A stretch of 64,000 nucleotides of DNA from Paenibacillus endophyticus. GTDB lineage: Bacteria > Bacillota > Bacilli > Paenibacillales > Paenibacillaceae. The DNA is taken from assembly GCF_014192395.1 (NCBI RefSeq), contig NZ_JACHXW010000031.1, forward strand, positions 17,469-81,468, in the 5' to 3' direction. The first letter of the stretch is position 1. The number at the start of each line of letters is the position of its first letter. The notes under the pieces were generated by a model. The model saw nothing but the letters and a program-made list of their open reading frames with translations, ran no database searches and was not told the DNA's origin. Both the position numbers and the translations under genes were made by a program. This document shows, piece by piece, positions 26,073 to 34,544 of this stretch.

Positions 26073-26904
26073 GCATGAAGAACATGAGGAGCATGTAGAC
26101 GAATCCTGGCTCATTCCTTACGCCGATTTGCTCACTCTACTGCTCGCGCTCTTTATCGTGTTGTACTCCATGAACTCAGTCGATGTAAAGAAGTTCGAAG
26201 AAATGTCCAAAGCGTTTAGCGTTGCCCTTAGTACGGGGAGCGGTATATTAACGGAAACAGCTATCGTAGAATCGGGTGATGACGACGGCAAGAAACAAGA
26301 TGAGGCCGGCGGCGTTATCGACTCGAAAGATGAAAGCAAAGAAAACAATGAAGATAAAGACCAGACCGCTGAAGAAAAAGCCCGCGAGGCCATTATGGAG
26401 CAAGAACAGAAGGATCTGGAAGATTTAAAAAAGAAGATTGACGCTTATATTGAGAAAAACGGTCTCACGACTGATTTGGAAACCAAGCTTAATCTCTCTC
26501 AGCTCATGATCACGATTAGCGACAATGCTTTATTTCCTCCGGCACAAGCAACGGTTAAGACTGAATCGAGAGAGCTGGCCGTTGCGATCGGCAAAATGCT
26601 TCAACAATATCCGGACTATGAGGTTATTGTATCCGGTCATACCGACACGACTCCTATATCGACCGTGTTTTTCAAATCGAACTGGGATTTAAGCTCCATG
26701 CGTGCTATTCGATTCATGGATATCCTGCTTGAGAACAAACAGCTAAAGCCTGAGCGCTTCAGTGCGATCGGCTATGGCGAGTATCGCCCCGTTGCCGATA
26801 ATAAGACGGCAACAGGCAAATCCAAAAACCGTCGTGTAGAAGTATCGATTATGCATTCCTATTCCAATGAGGCCAACGCTCAGAAGCTGACCGTTGCCAA
26901 GTAA
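26056..26904 (+). CDS. motB: Flagellar motor stator protein MotB
   Basis: A 282-residue partner of MotA. The single helix begins PYADLLTLLLALFIVLYSMNSVD with the proton-carrying Asp (PYADLLTLL); these residues resemble H+-type MotB. The periplasm-side OmpA-like peptidoglycan-binding domain shows VIVSGHTDTTP and KSKNRRVEVSI. The linker between them is long and highly charged (Glu/Lys/Asp-rich, about 80-125). The start is a TTG within motA. Confidence 0.95.
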   Translation: MSRKHRHEEHEEHVDESWLIPYADLLTLLLALFIVLYSMNSVDVKKFEEMSKAFSVALSTGSGILTETAIVESGDDDGKKQDEAGGVIDSKDESKENNEDKDQTAEEKAREAIMEQEQKDLEDLKKKIDAYIEKNGLTTDLETKLNLSQLMITISDNALFPPAQATVKTESRELAVAIGKMLQQYPDYEVIVSGHTDTTPISTVFFKSNWDLSSMRAIRFMDILLENKQLKPERFSAIGYGEYRPVADNKTATGKSKNRRVEVSIMHSYSNEANAQKLTVAK

Positions 26905-26908
26905 TACA

Positions 26909-26960
26909 ACAAAAGCCTTGAATCCACTCTTAATCAAGAGTGACATTCAAGGCTTTTGTA
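26909..26960. terminator. Terminator between motB and rluF
   Basis: AAAAGCCTTGAAT pairs with ATTCAAGGCTTTT; an inner CACTCTT / AAGAGTG stem extends it. Serves both convergent transcripts. Confidence 0.85.
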
Positions 26961-26974
26961 TATAATGGTCATCT

Positions 26975-27676
26975 TTAGACCGGTTTATAATTCAACGTTT
27001 CGAATAAAGCGGCCTTCTCGGCATCCGTCAAATCTCTCCACTTCCCAACATGCAGACCGGCAAGCTGGACGTTCATAATGCGCTGCCGCTGCAATCTTCT
27101 TACATGATAGCCAAAAGCCTCGCACATTCTGCGAATCTGACGGTTGCGGCCTTCTGTTAGAATAATGCGGAACACACGGTCCGTCACTCTTGTAACCACA
27201 CAAGGCAGCGTCATACTGCCTAGAATATGAACGCCGCTCGCCATTCCTTTCAAGAAGGAATCTGTTACCGGCTTGTCTACCGTCACCAAATATTCCTTCT
27301 CATGTTTGCCTTCCGACCTCAGAATAGGATTCACGATATCGCCGTCATTCGTGAGAAGAATTAAGCCCTCTGAGTCCTTATCCAGCCTTCCAATCGGGAA
27401 TATACGCTCCGAATGCCCGACAAAATCCACAATGTTTCCTTTAATATGAAGCTCAGTTGTGCTTGTAATGCCAACTGGCTTGTTGAGTGCGATATAGACA
27501 TGGTTTTTTTGCTCTCCGATCTTCTGACCGTCAACGCGTACATCGTCGCCCAGCTCTGCTTGGCTGCCCAGCTGTGCCGTAGCTCCGTTAATCGTAACGC
27601 GGCCGCTGTCAACCAGCTTATCTGCCTCGCGTCTAGAGCAGTATCCCGTTTCACTAATGAACTTATTGATTCTCAA
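26975..27676 (-). CDS. rluF: 23S rRNA pseudouridine synthase, RluF type
   Basis: A 233-residue RsuA-family enzyme: S4 RNA-binding domain (RINKFISETGYCSRREADKL) then the synthase domain with catalytic Asp in GRLDKDSEGLI and the NRQIRRM motif. Over its whole length it follows E. coli RluF (NIVDFVGHSERIFPIGRLDKDS, KEYLVTVDKPVTDSF), which modifies 23S U2604, rather than RluB or RsuA. The TTG at 27676 is chosen because GGGGTG lies 10 nt upstream. It begins 7 nt past the stop of the oxidoreductase gene, so both are likely in one transcript behind the kinase gene. Confidence 0.9.
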   Translation of the reverse strand: MRINKFISETGYCSRREADKLVDSGRVTINGATAQLGSQAELGDDVRVDGQKIGEQKNHVYIALNKPVGITSTTELHIKGNIVDFVGHSERIFPIGRLDKDSEGLILLTNDGDIVNPILRSEGKHEKEYLVTVDKPVTDSFLKGMASGVHILGSMTLPCVVTRVTDRVFRIILTEGRNRQIRRMCEAFGYHVRRLQRQRIMNVQLAGLHVGKWRDLTDAEKAALFETLNYKPV

Positions 27677-27683
27677 AACTGAT

Positions 27684-28466
27684 TCACCCCGTTGTATGTA
27701 CTGCCAAATCGGCAATCTGGTCCGATGTAAAATACTGCATGGCTGCTTGCCTACCGTCTAGAGGGCTTGCCGCGTCTCTGTCCAATACCTCTTCTGCTGC
27801 CTTTACCATTGCCCGGGCAACATCTTCGCCTTTAATGGGACGATACTTGCGCAATGGACCGATCATTGCAAATGCAAGCCCTTTGGAGGCAATCGCCCCA
27901 AAGGCTTCACCCGGCCGTACGTCATGTCGCTCACCAAGCAGCAGGGAAGGCTGAAAAACATGAATGTTTGGCAGGCGCAGCCCCGCAAGCGCATCTTGCA
28001 GCTCCCCCTTCACGCGACTATAAAAGATACGCGAACCTGAATCTGCCCCCATTGACGTAACGACAGAGAACACCGAAGCACTAATGTGCTGAGCACACTC
28101 CGCCAGCATAAACGGATACTCGTAATCGACCCTTCGGAAAGCCTCCCTCGTTTTGGCTATCTTTATGGTCGTGCCTAGCGTACAAAATACAACATCCGCC
28201 TCTACCTGCGCTAATGCTTCGTTCATGCTCGCAAGATCAGCCACGATCATATGAAGCTTCGCCTTTTCGCTTGCCGAGACTGTGCGATCCATATCGAATG
28301 ATCGCCTAGAGAGTACCGTTACCTTCCTAACCAGAGGATTGCGAAGCAGTTGAACAAGCAAAGCATTCCCAATCAAGCCGGTAGCTCCTGCCAACACGAC
28401 ACTATACCCGGTTAATGCGTTGCCAGAGGACCGGCTTTGTGAATCCCTAGTTGATTCAAGCTTCAA
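27684..28466 (-). CDS. NAD(P)-binding oxidoreductase-like protein (HTATIP2/atypical SDR type)
   Basis: A 260-residue Rossmann-fold protein. The nucleotide motif is VVLAGATGLIGNALLV (about 22-37), followed by VTVLSRRSF, DVVFCTLGTTIKIAK and SVVTSMGADSGSRIFYSRVKGELQ, where a Tyr-x-x-x-Lys-like YSRVK is kept. The ATP-independent SDR relatives of this type act as NADPH-binding chaperone-like or reductase proteins; no substrate can be named. The TTG start (28466) has only a weak upstream site, so a shorter N-terminus is possible. Second gene of kinase-oxidoreductase-rluF. Confidence 0.82.
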   Translation of the reverse strand: MKLESTRDSQSRSSGNALTGYSVVLAGATGLIGNALLVQLLRNPLVRKVTVLSRRSFDMDRTVSASEKAKLHMIVADLASMNEALAQVEADVVFCTLGTTIKIAKTREAFRRVDYEYPFMLAECAQHISASVFSVVTSMGADSGSRIFYSRVKGELQDALAGLRLPNIHVFQPSLLLGERHDVRPGEAFGAIASKGLAFAMIGPLRKYRPIKGEDVARAMVKAAEEVLDRDAASPLDGRQAAMQYFTSDQIADLAVHTTG

Positions 28467-28484
28467 TGAAATCCGTACCGTAAC

Positions 28485-30323
28485 TCATGCTTCCAGTATA
28501 CCGTTCTCTCTCGCTTCTTTCAAAGCCGGAAGCATTAAATTTATCGTCGTTCCCACATTGACCTGACTTTTGATCTCCATCGTTCCTCGGTGGCTATTAA
28601 TGATACGCTGGGTAACCATAATTCCTAAACCGGTACCCGTCTCTTTGCCCGTAAAAAACGGATCTCCAATCTTCGAAATCATTTCCTCCGGTATCCCCAT
28701 GCCTTCATCCGTAATCGCTATCGTGATATGCTCGCGTTTATGCGTAATGTGGATATGAATCCTCCCGCCGCTTGGCATCGCTTCAATTGCATTCTTAATG
28801 AGGTTGATAAAGACCTGCTTCAGCTGATTCTCCTCACACGAAATCAAGCAACCTTCTTCAGTCAGGGAGACGCGAAACTCAATGTTGTGAAGAAGCGCTT
28901 CGCTATTCATTAGAGCAATGACATCCTGCAGCACATCTCTCAAATCCTTGGTGACGAATCTTGTTGCCTGCGGTTTGGCCAAAATGAGAAACTCCCCGAC
29001 AATTAAATTGATACGGTCGAGCTCTGACAGCATCAGTGCGACATGCGAGAGAGCAAGCTTCTTGCTCTCCTGCTGCAGCTGAAGAAACCCACGAAGCGTT
29101 GTGAGCGGATTACGTATCTCATGAGCTACGCCAGCCGCAAGCTGCCCGACCGTCGTCAGCTTCTCCGACCTGCGCAGCAACTCCTCCATTTTATTGCGGC
29201 TTCTCATATCCCTTGATATGCTGGCAAATGCGCGTATGGTTCCGTCCGAATCACGGATAGGTGATATGGTCACGCTAACGGGAATCAACTCGCCAAGCTT
29301 GGTCATGCGCATCGTTTCCTGTGTGGGAAGCACCTTCCCCGATAAAATTTGATTCAACATTTGTCTAAGCTCAGCTTCATGCGAGATCGGAAGAATGGGA
29401 TGAACGAGCCCGATGGCTTCCTCCTCTTCATAGCCGAACAGCAGCTCGAATGCTCGGTTAACCTGAATCACTTTGCCATCTAAATCAATCAAGTGGATCG
29501 CATCGCTTGTATGGTTAATAAATGATTCCAAGTGTTCCTTCATGCGCCTGTTTTCTTCAAATGCTTTGCGCAGCTTGTTCATATAGATGCTAAGATTCTG
29601 CGACATGGCATTGACCTTGAGAGCGAGCAAGCCAAATTCGTCCTTCCGCTTTATTCGAATTGGCTGTTGAAACCTGGCCGAGGATACCTCATTAACCTTC
29701 CATAAGATATCCTTCAGCGGCCTGATCATGACGCCAACCAATGAATAGCTGATGACGAATACAAGCACCATCATTATCCCCGTATACATTAAAGTATCGC
29801 CGCGCTTTTTATTGATAATCTGTTTAATACCCACACCATCATAAACAACGCTAATTATATAATTGCCAGTTGGTTTTGTATAATAAAAGCTTCTATAGTA
29901 AGGCTTCCCGTTGATTACCATTTTTCTCAACTCGAAGCCGCTCTTCCTTGCTTTGGTTATAATGGACTGATCGCCTATCGCATCTACATAAGTATACGAG
30001 CCATAGGGAACGGAAAGGGTGTCTTGCTCAAATACCGTTATTTCATTTATATTTGGATTTATTGTTTTCACTATTTCAAAGATATGCTCGGGTGTTGACG
30101 GGTTTCCTTCTTGAAATAGCGTGCCGGGTCCAGGCTTCTGCTCATATGCAGAAAATGACTGGGCAATGTGCATGGATGTATCCTGCATGGTTTGGCGCGC
30201 TTGTTCCCTCATACCCTGCATCATGGAGTACTCGCCTAGAATGTGGTGTATGATGAAAAAGGTAAATACAATAAGCGTAATCAAGACGGAAAATTTCATC
30301 TTAATCGACAATGACCGACACAT
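28485..30323 (-). CDS. Membrane sensor histidine kinase with HAMP and PAS domains, sporulation-kinase type
   Basis: A 612-residue kinase. Helix 1 (FSVLITLIVFTFFIIHHIL), an extracytoplasmic sensor of about 150 residues, helix 2 (TLMYTGIMMVLVFVISYSLVGVMI), HAMP, a PAS domain (HLIDLDGKVIQVNRAFELLFGYEEEE), the dimerisation/phosphoacceptor box VAHEIRNPLTTLRGFLQL with His, and ATPase boxes NLIKNAIEAM, DEGMGIPEEM and TGTGLGI. The H-box with ...NPLT-LRGFLQL is typical of the KinA-E/Spo0F phosphorelay kinases. No response regulator gene lies nearby, as is usual for that group. A Spo0E-like gene is 0.7 kb away. Upstream lies the DnaA-box cluster. Confidence 0.88.
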   Translation of the reverse strand: MCRSLSIKMKFSVLITLIVFTFFIIHHILGEYSMMQGMREQARQTMQDTSMHIAQSFSAYEQKPGPGTLFQEGNPSTPEHIFEIVKTINPNINEITVFEQDTLSVPYGSYTYVDAIGDQSIITKARKSGFELRKMVINGKPYYRSFYYTKPTGNYIISVVYDGVGIKQIINKKRGDTLMYTGIMMVLVFVISYSLVGVMIRPLKDILWKVNEVSSARFQQPIRIKRKDEFGLLALKVNAMSQNLSIYMNKLRKAFEENRRMKEHLESFINHTSDAIHLIDLDGKVIQVNRAFELLFGYEEEEAIGLVHPILPISHEAELRQMLNQILSGKVLPTQETMRMTKLGELIPVSVTISPIRDSDGTIRAFASISRDMRSRNKMEELLRRSEKLTTVGQLAAGVAHEIRNPLTTLRGFLQLQQESKKLALSHVALMLSELDRINLIVGEFLILAKPQATRFVTKDLRDVLQDVIALMNSEALLHNIEFRVSLTEEGCLISCEENQLKQVFINLIKNAIEAMPSGGRIHIHITHKREHITIAITDEGMGIPEEMISKIGDPFFTGKETGTGLGIMVTQRIINSHRGTMEIKSQVNVGTTINLMLPALKEARENGILEA

Positions 30324-30325
30324 CC

Positions 30326-30448
30326 TTTTACACTAAAACGTGTTTATTAACAACTTATACACACTATCAACAGTTACTGTACACATCCCTGAATAAAATG
30401 TGAGTATTTATGTGCATATCGTCACACTTATCCACAATGTTATCCACT
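30326..30448. other. Cluster of DnaA boxes upstream of tadA and the kinase gene
   Basis: Two exact consensus boxes occur, TTATACACA at 30355-30363 and TTATCCACA at 30428-30436. Three more have one mismatch: TTTTACACT at 30326-30334, TGTGCATAT (reverse) at 30411-30419, and TTATCCACT at 30440-30448. The surroundings are AT-rich. Together they fill the divergent promoter region of the sensor kinase and tadA. Confidence 0.65.
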
Positions 30449-30511
30449 ACATGTTAACAACAGAATATTTGTTCGTTGTATAATGATTAATTTGTAAAGG
30501 AGCTTTAATTC

Positions 30512-30976
30512 ATGCTGAGAGAACAAGAGGACGAAAAATGGATGCAAGAAGCGATTGTAGAAGCAAAAAAAGCCGAGCAAATTGGTGAGGTGCCTATCGG
30601 AGCGATAATTGTCAGAAACAATGAAATCATAGGGAGAGGCTACAATTTGCGAGAAACGCAGTTTGATCCAACCGCGCATGCCGAGATGGTAGCTATCCGT
30701 GACGCCTGCGATCGCATCGGCGCTTGGAGATTATTGGATTGTACATTATATGTCACGCTGGAGCCTTGTCCAATGTGCGCGGGCGCCATCGTCCAGTCCC
30801 GTGTCAAACGTGTGGTGTACGGTACTGCTGATCCAAAAGCAGGATGCGCGGGCACGCTTATGAACTTACTGCAAGAGCCCCGTTTCAACCATGAAACGGA
30901 GCTCACTAGTGGTATTCTGCAGCCTGAATGCGCGTTATTGCTCAAACAATTCTTCCGCCGACTTCGGGAAAAGTAA
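30512..30976 (+). CDS. tadA: tRNA-specific adenosine deaminase
   Basis: A 154-residue zinc deaminase that converts A34 to inosine in tRNA-Arg(ACG). The zinc/catalytic motif HAEM (HAEMVAIRDAC) and the PCPMCAGA pair of cysteines are intact, and NYNLRE-like YNLRETQFDPTAHAE marks TadA. AAAGGAG lies 11 nt before the ATG. In B. subtilis tadA also lies on the origin-proximal segment downstream of serS. Single gene here, with the Spo0E-like gene convergent behind it. Confidence 0.95.
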   Translation: MLREQEDEKWMQEAIVEAKKAEQIGEVPIGAIIVRNNEIIGRGYNLRETQFDPTAHAEMVAIRDACDRIGAWRLLDCTLYVTLEPCPMCAGAIVQSRVKRVVYGTADPKAGCAGTLMNLLQEPRFNHETELTSGILQPECALLLKQFFRRLREK

Positions 30977-30985
30977 TATAGCCTA

Positions 30986-31210
30986 CTAGTCGTTGCGGCT
31001 TATCGTAATGTGGGTTAGCTCATCTCTTTGTATATACTGTAACGCAACAATAAGCTGATCGGCCTCTTCGCTAATTGCTAGAACATCCGGATCTGTCAAG
31101 CTGCCGCGTGCTTCGGCTATTTCATGAAGCTTTAGCCGCAGCGACTGCAATTGTTTAAGCAAGTGTTTTTTGTCCATAGCTCGCTTCGGGGCACGCTCCT
31201 TATTTAGCAC
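30986..31210 (-). CDS. Spo0E-like aspartyl-phosphate phosphatase
   Basis: A 74-residue (or shorter) two-helix protein of the Spo0E family, members of which dephosphorylate Spo0A~P. The family pattern is visible in LLKQLQSLRLKLHEIAEARG, DPDVLAISEEADQLI; the usual SQELD is SEEAD here, with the key acidic residue kept. The GTG at 31210 has no strong site; the ATG at 31177 (MDKKHLL) is 18 nt past AAGGAG and may be the real start. A perfect 0A-box-like site lies about 90 nt upstream, hinting at feedback by Spo0A. Confidence 0.8.
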   Translation of the reverse strand: MLNKERAPKRAMDKKHLLKQLQSLRLKLHEIAEARGSLTDPDVLAISEEADQLIVALQYIQRDELTHITISRND

Positions 31211-31297
31211 TCGTGTGGTAATGCTTCTATTATACTCGTAGCATAATAAGGAGTTTGTAAAATCTTGTCGACGAAGGTAGACAATTTTCGGGCATTA

Positions 31298-31304
31298 TTC
31301 GACA
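31298..31304 (-). promoter_or_regulatory. Spo0A-box-like site upstream of the Spo0E-like gene
   Basis: Read on the minus strand, ATTTTGTCGAATA carries the full extended 0A box (TTTTGTCGAA). A second, TTGTCGAC, with one mismatch, lies at 31265-31272. Confidence 0.45.
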
Positions 31305-31414
31305 AAATGAAGTTATTTATTCCAAATTATAGTTCTTTGTAACTAATGGAATCAATTATTTTTTGGAAATTAAATCGGTTGCAGTTAGCGCCTAGTTATA
31401 TATGCACAGCGATT

Positions 31415-31451
31415 AATTGATATTGATAATCATAATCAATTGGTATATAAT
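31415..31451 (+). promoter_or_regulatory. Promoter with overlapping Fur-like operator
   Basis: TTGATA (31423-31428) and TATAAT (31446-31451), 17 nt apart, form a near-consensus sigma-A promoter. Covering the -35 and spacer is TGATAATCATAATCA (31424-31438), one base from the Fur 7-1-7 core TGATAATNATTATCA, inside a longer AATTGAT...ATCAATT inverted repeat (31415-31441). It is expected to control the LysR gene 38 nt further on. Confidence 0.6.
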
Positions 31452-31488
31452 TAACCTAATTACTTTTTTATAGCGGAGTGTATGCCAA

Positions 31489-32370
31489 ATGAGTTCTGCC
31501 GATAAGCTTCAAACCTTTTTGACGCTCGTTGAATGCCGCTCGTTTACCGAAACAGCAAAGCGGTTGTATACATCCCAGCCTACTGTAAGCAACCATATTC
31601 AACAGCTCGAGAATCAGTATGGTGCTGCTTTGTTTCATCGATCCGGTAAAAGTGTCGTGCTAACGAATAAGGGTAAAATTCTTTACGATTATGCTCAAAG
31701 AATTATGTCTCTCTACCAGGAAGCTGCTTCCGAGCTTCAGAATGATACGCAGCAAGGCTTACATATATACATTTGCAAGGATTTAAATACCTATTTACTG
31801 TCCGATGTGATCAAACGTTTTATCGACAAATATCCCGACAAATCGTCCACATTGCAGGTCGTCGAAAATGTCGAAATTCAGAAAAAGCTTCAGCTAAAGA
31901 AAACAAACCTTGCCATTATGCCGTTGACTGAAACCAATGATTATAGCGAGTACGGTTACGATAGCGAGACCTTGTTCGCAGAAGACTTGCTGCTGGTCGC
32001 ATCGCCGGAGCATCCATGGAGCAAGCGAAAAATGCTTTATTTAAGAGATCTAAGCCATCAGAAGCTGCTCGTTCCTAAGAACGAGCAGCTTCAAGCTGTG
32101 ATACTTAAAGCGCTAAACCGGAGTCAAATCCCCATAGAAATCATCTACATGAAGAACTTTGATGAGATTAGCGAAGAGCTCAAAAACAGACCTGTCCTTT
32201 CATTTCTACCCTATTATGCAGTCAATAAGAGCATTTCGAGCGGCGAGTTGATTACACGGCCGGTAGCAGGCATGCAAATCAAACGGAGAAATGGCTTCGT
32301 TATTCGGAAGAACACCATTCTGACCGAGCTTGAACAAGCCTTCTATTCCTTTGCTATAGAAGCTTTCTAG
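31489..32370 (+). CDS. LysR-family transcriptional regulator
   Basis: A 293-residue regulator: N-terminal winged helix-turn-helix (FTETAKRLYTSQPTVSNHIQQLE, here cited as TAKRLYTSQPTVSNHI), linker helix, then a two-lobe periplasmic-binding-like effector domain (from about 90). Compared with most LysR proteins the effector domain is ordinary in length. It precedes the decayed ATP-grasp, MurE-like and racemase genes on the same strand and may control them, but a terminator lies between. Its own promoter carries the Fur-like operator, so its amount may depend on iron. Confidence 0.88.
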   Translation: MSSADKLQTFLTLVECRSFTETAKRLYTSQPTVSNHIQQLENQYGAALFHRSGKSVVLTNKGKILYDYAQRIMSLYQEAASELQNDTQQGLHIYICKDLNTYLLSDVIKRFIDKYPDKSSTLQVVENVEIQKKLQLKKTNLAIMPLTETNDYSEYGYDSETLFAEDLLLVASPEHPWSKRKMLYLRDLSHQKLLVPKNEQLQAVILKALNRSQIPIEIIYMKNFDEISEELKNRPVLSFLPYYAVNKSISSGELITRPVAGMQIKRRNGFVIRKNTILTELEQAFYSFAIEAF

Positions 32371-32453
32371 TCCCTATCCCCCATGACTGTCTCCTTCTGT
32401 CCGAACGATTCCTCCCCACAGGTTCTATAGGCCAACTCGAATACATATGCAAA

Positions 32454-32488
32454 CAGAGCAGGTACATCCCATGTACCTGCTCTTGCCT
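32454..32488 (+). terminator. Terminator after the LysR gene
   Basis: GAGCAGGTACAT pairs with ATGTACCTGCTC around CCC, followed by a T-containing run. Confidence 0.75.
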
Positions 32489-32625
32489 TTCGTAGGCCTA
32501 GTTTTTGAGTTTAAATCCGTCATCCTGCCGCTATTTATGAGGATAAATCCATTTGTATTATAAGAATGTATGAAGTAAAATTATTAAAAACTGAATATAA
32601 CTACGGATGTCGGGATGCGCCTTTT

Positions 32626-33055
32626 TTGAATAATAAAGCAGTAATCTTGTTGTAATTATTATATTGGGTTGAGCACGATTCGTTGCTTGGGCATTAACGG
32701 CGTCCATACGGTCGCTGTTGATCATTCAACAAAAGTTAATTATGGCGCGGATTCGAAATACACGTCGGAGAGATTGATTTCTCCTCACTATAAGGAAGAC
32801 ACTGCAGCATTCATACGCTTTTTGAATGACTATGCGAGCAAGCAGAGCGCCCCTCACGTTCTAATTCCTTGCCATGACGCCTGTCTGGGAGTCATCGATG
32901 AGTATTGGAGGAGCTGAGAGCATTACCTTATCCCGCAAAACATACCTGGCATATATTCGGATATGATGAATAAAGAAGTACTACAGCGGTTGTCGCTCGA
33001 ACACGGTGTTTCCGTTACGGAAACGGTCCGTGTGAACGAAGTCGGTTACAGGTGA
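32626..33055 (+). pseudogene. Remnant of an ATP-grasp amino-acid ligase (pre-ATP-grasp domain only)
   Basis: Reading begins TTG AAT AAT AAA (NNKAVIL), shifts frame near 32648-32655, and continues as NYYIGLSTIRCLGINGVHTVAVDHS, cited here by its core GLSTIRCLGINGVHTVAVD, the start of carboxylate-amine/D-Asp-ligase-like ATP-grasp enzymes. After LGVIDEYWRS a TGA at 32915-32917 interrupts, but the same frame goes on (HYLIPQNIPGIYSDMMNKEV ... ETVRVNEVGY) to a TGA at 33053. The ATP-grasp catalytic core (about 250 residues) is missing altogether. One frameshift, one nonsense codon and a deletion make this a pseudogene. It sits 19 nt before the MurE-like gene. Confidence 0.75.
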
Positions 33056-33074
33056 CTAGAATGGAGCTGAACGT

Positions 33075-34544
33075 ATGTTTTTGAATGCCTTACTTACCGA
33101 TCTGGAATACACGCTCGTGAAAGGTGATTTACATAAAGAAGCCGCCGCTATCGCCTATGACTCCCGAGAAGCTTCAGCAAATGGTGTATTTGTTGCGGTT
33201 TCCGGCTTCTCGGTAGACGGCCACCAATACATTGATAAGGCGATTGCGCTTGGTGCAACAACCATTATCCTAGAGAAGGATATTGCTGTCCCAGAGGACG
33301 TAACCGTTCTAAGGGTTGCGAACACGCGCGAGGCGCTCGCCCGAGTGTCTGCCAATTTCTATCATCGTCCTACGGAGCAAATGAATCTCCTAGGCATCAC
33401 CGGGACAAATGGAAAAACATCAACAACTTATTTTCTCCAATCCATATTTGAACAAACGGGAACCTCGCTCGGGATCATCGGTACGATTGGGACAGTGATT
33501 GGCGATAAAGTGTTCCAGAACAAAAACACAACGCCTGAATCACTGAATCTTCAGCAGATTTTCGCGGAGATGATTCAGTCCGACATGAAGCACTGCGTCA
33601 TGGAGGTCTCCTCGCATGCGCTTAATTTAAGCCGTGTAGCTCATTCCAGCTTCAAAACGGGCATCTTCACAAACCTTACGCCCGATCATCTCGAGCTGCA
33701 TCATACGATGGAGGAATATTTCGAGGCTAAGGCAAAGCTATTTGACATGACAACGGACTATAATATTATTAATGCTGACGACCCTTACGGCCGTAGGCTA
33801 ATCGACCGCTTGCGAGACAGAGCGCCAAAGCTGCTCACCTACGGCATCGAACAGGATACAGATATCCACGCGGCTGATATTCACTATTTTGCAGACTACA
33901 CCATTTATACCGTTAATACGCCAAAAGGCAGCGCGACCGTTAAAGTGAATCTCCCAGGAACCATCTATGTGTACAATAGCTTGGCCGCAGTCGCTACCGC
34001 GTATGCCAATCAGTTCAGTCTTCAGCAAATCGTCCAAGGCATAGCAGCTGTAGAAGGCATTAAAGGCCGCTTGGAAGTCGTTTATCAGGATGAAGACAGC
34101 AAGATCATTGTCGACTTTGCACATACCGAGGACAGCTTGGAGAAGGCATTGAAGACGATTAGACCATTTGCCAAGGGCAGAATTATACTCGTATTCGGCG
34201 TATATGCTTCTGACGGAGAGTCCGGTACGGAGAAACGCAGGGCAATGGCCAAGGTCGCTGCTGCATGTGCCGACTTTTCCGTCATTACTTCAGATAATCC
34301 GAAAATGCAGGACAACAATCTTATTATCCGTGAAATCGTAGAAGGCATGGAAGCCTGCAAGGGGGACTACGAAGCGGTCGTCGATCGGCGGGATGCCATT
34401 GCTTTTGCCATTAACATCAGTCAAAAGGGCGATGTGATTCTCATTGCGGGCAAAGGCCATGAAACTTCGCAAATTATCGGAAAGACCGAGTACCCTTTTA
34501 ACGAAGCGGAGATTGTTAGGGAAATCAAATTAAAGGCGAAATGA
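33075..34544 (+). CDS. Divergent MurE-like Mur ligase (UDP-MurNAc-tripeptide synthetase family)
   Basis: A 489-residue ATP-dependent amino-acid ligase with all three Mur domains: N-terminal UDP-binding part (AYDSREASANGVFVAVSG), central ATPase with GITGTNGKTST (about 110-120) and carbamylated-Lys region EAKAKLF, and C-terminal domain. The amino-acid specificity loop reads SDNPKMQ instead of DNPR (diaminopimelate) or DNPA (lysine), and the usual FGCGGDRD loop is FGVYASDGESGT. The cell must have the normal MurE in its division cluster, so this paralogue probably joins another amino acid, or acts in a peptide product. A racemase follows 153 nt downstream and an ATP-grasp remnant precedes it. Confidence 0.85.
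   Translation: MFLNALLTDLEYTLVKGDLHKEAAAIAYDSREASANGVFVAVSGFSVDGHQYIDKAIALGATTIILEKDIAVPEDVTVLRVANTREALARVSANFYHRPTEQMNLLGITGTNGKTSTTYFLQSIFEQTGTSLGIIGTIGTVIGDKVFQNKNTTPESLNLQQIFAEMIQSDMKHCVMEVSSHALNLSRVAHSSFKTGIFTNLTPDHLELHHTMEEYFEAKAKLFDMTTDYNIINADDPYGRRLIDRLRDRAPKLLTYGIEQDTDIHAADIHYFADYTIYTVNTPKGSATVKVNLPGTIYVYNSLAAVATAYANQFSLQQIVQGIAAVEGIKGRLEVVYQDEDSKIIVDFAHTEDSLEKALKTIRPFAKGRIILVFGVYASDGESGTEKRRAMAKVAAACADFSVITSDNPKMQDNNLIIREIVEGMEACKGDYEAVVDRRDAIAFAINISQKGDVILIAGKGHETSQIIGKTEYPFNEAEIVREIKLKAK

Noticed and set aside
30326..30448. Chromosomal replication origin.
   Set aside because: No dnaA, dnaN, rpmH or DnaA-trio region accompanies the boxes, and gene order places oriC to the right of the window.
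32371..32625. An additional gene between the LysR gene and the ATP-grasp remnant.
   Set aside because: All frames are interrupted; only a terminator and AT-rich sequence are visible.
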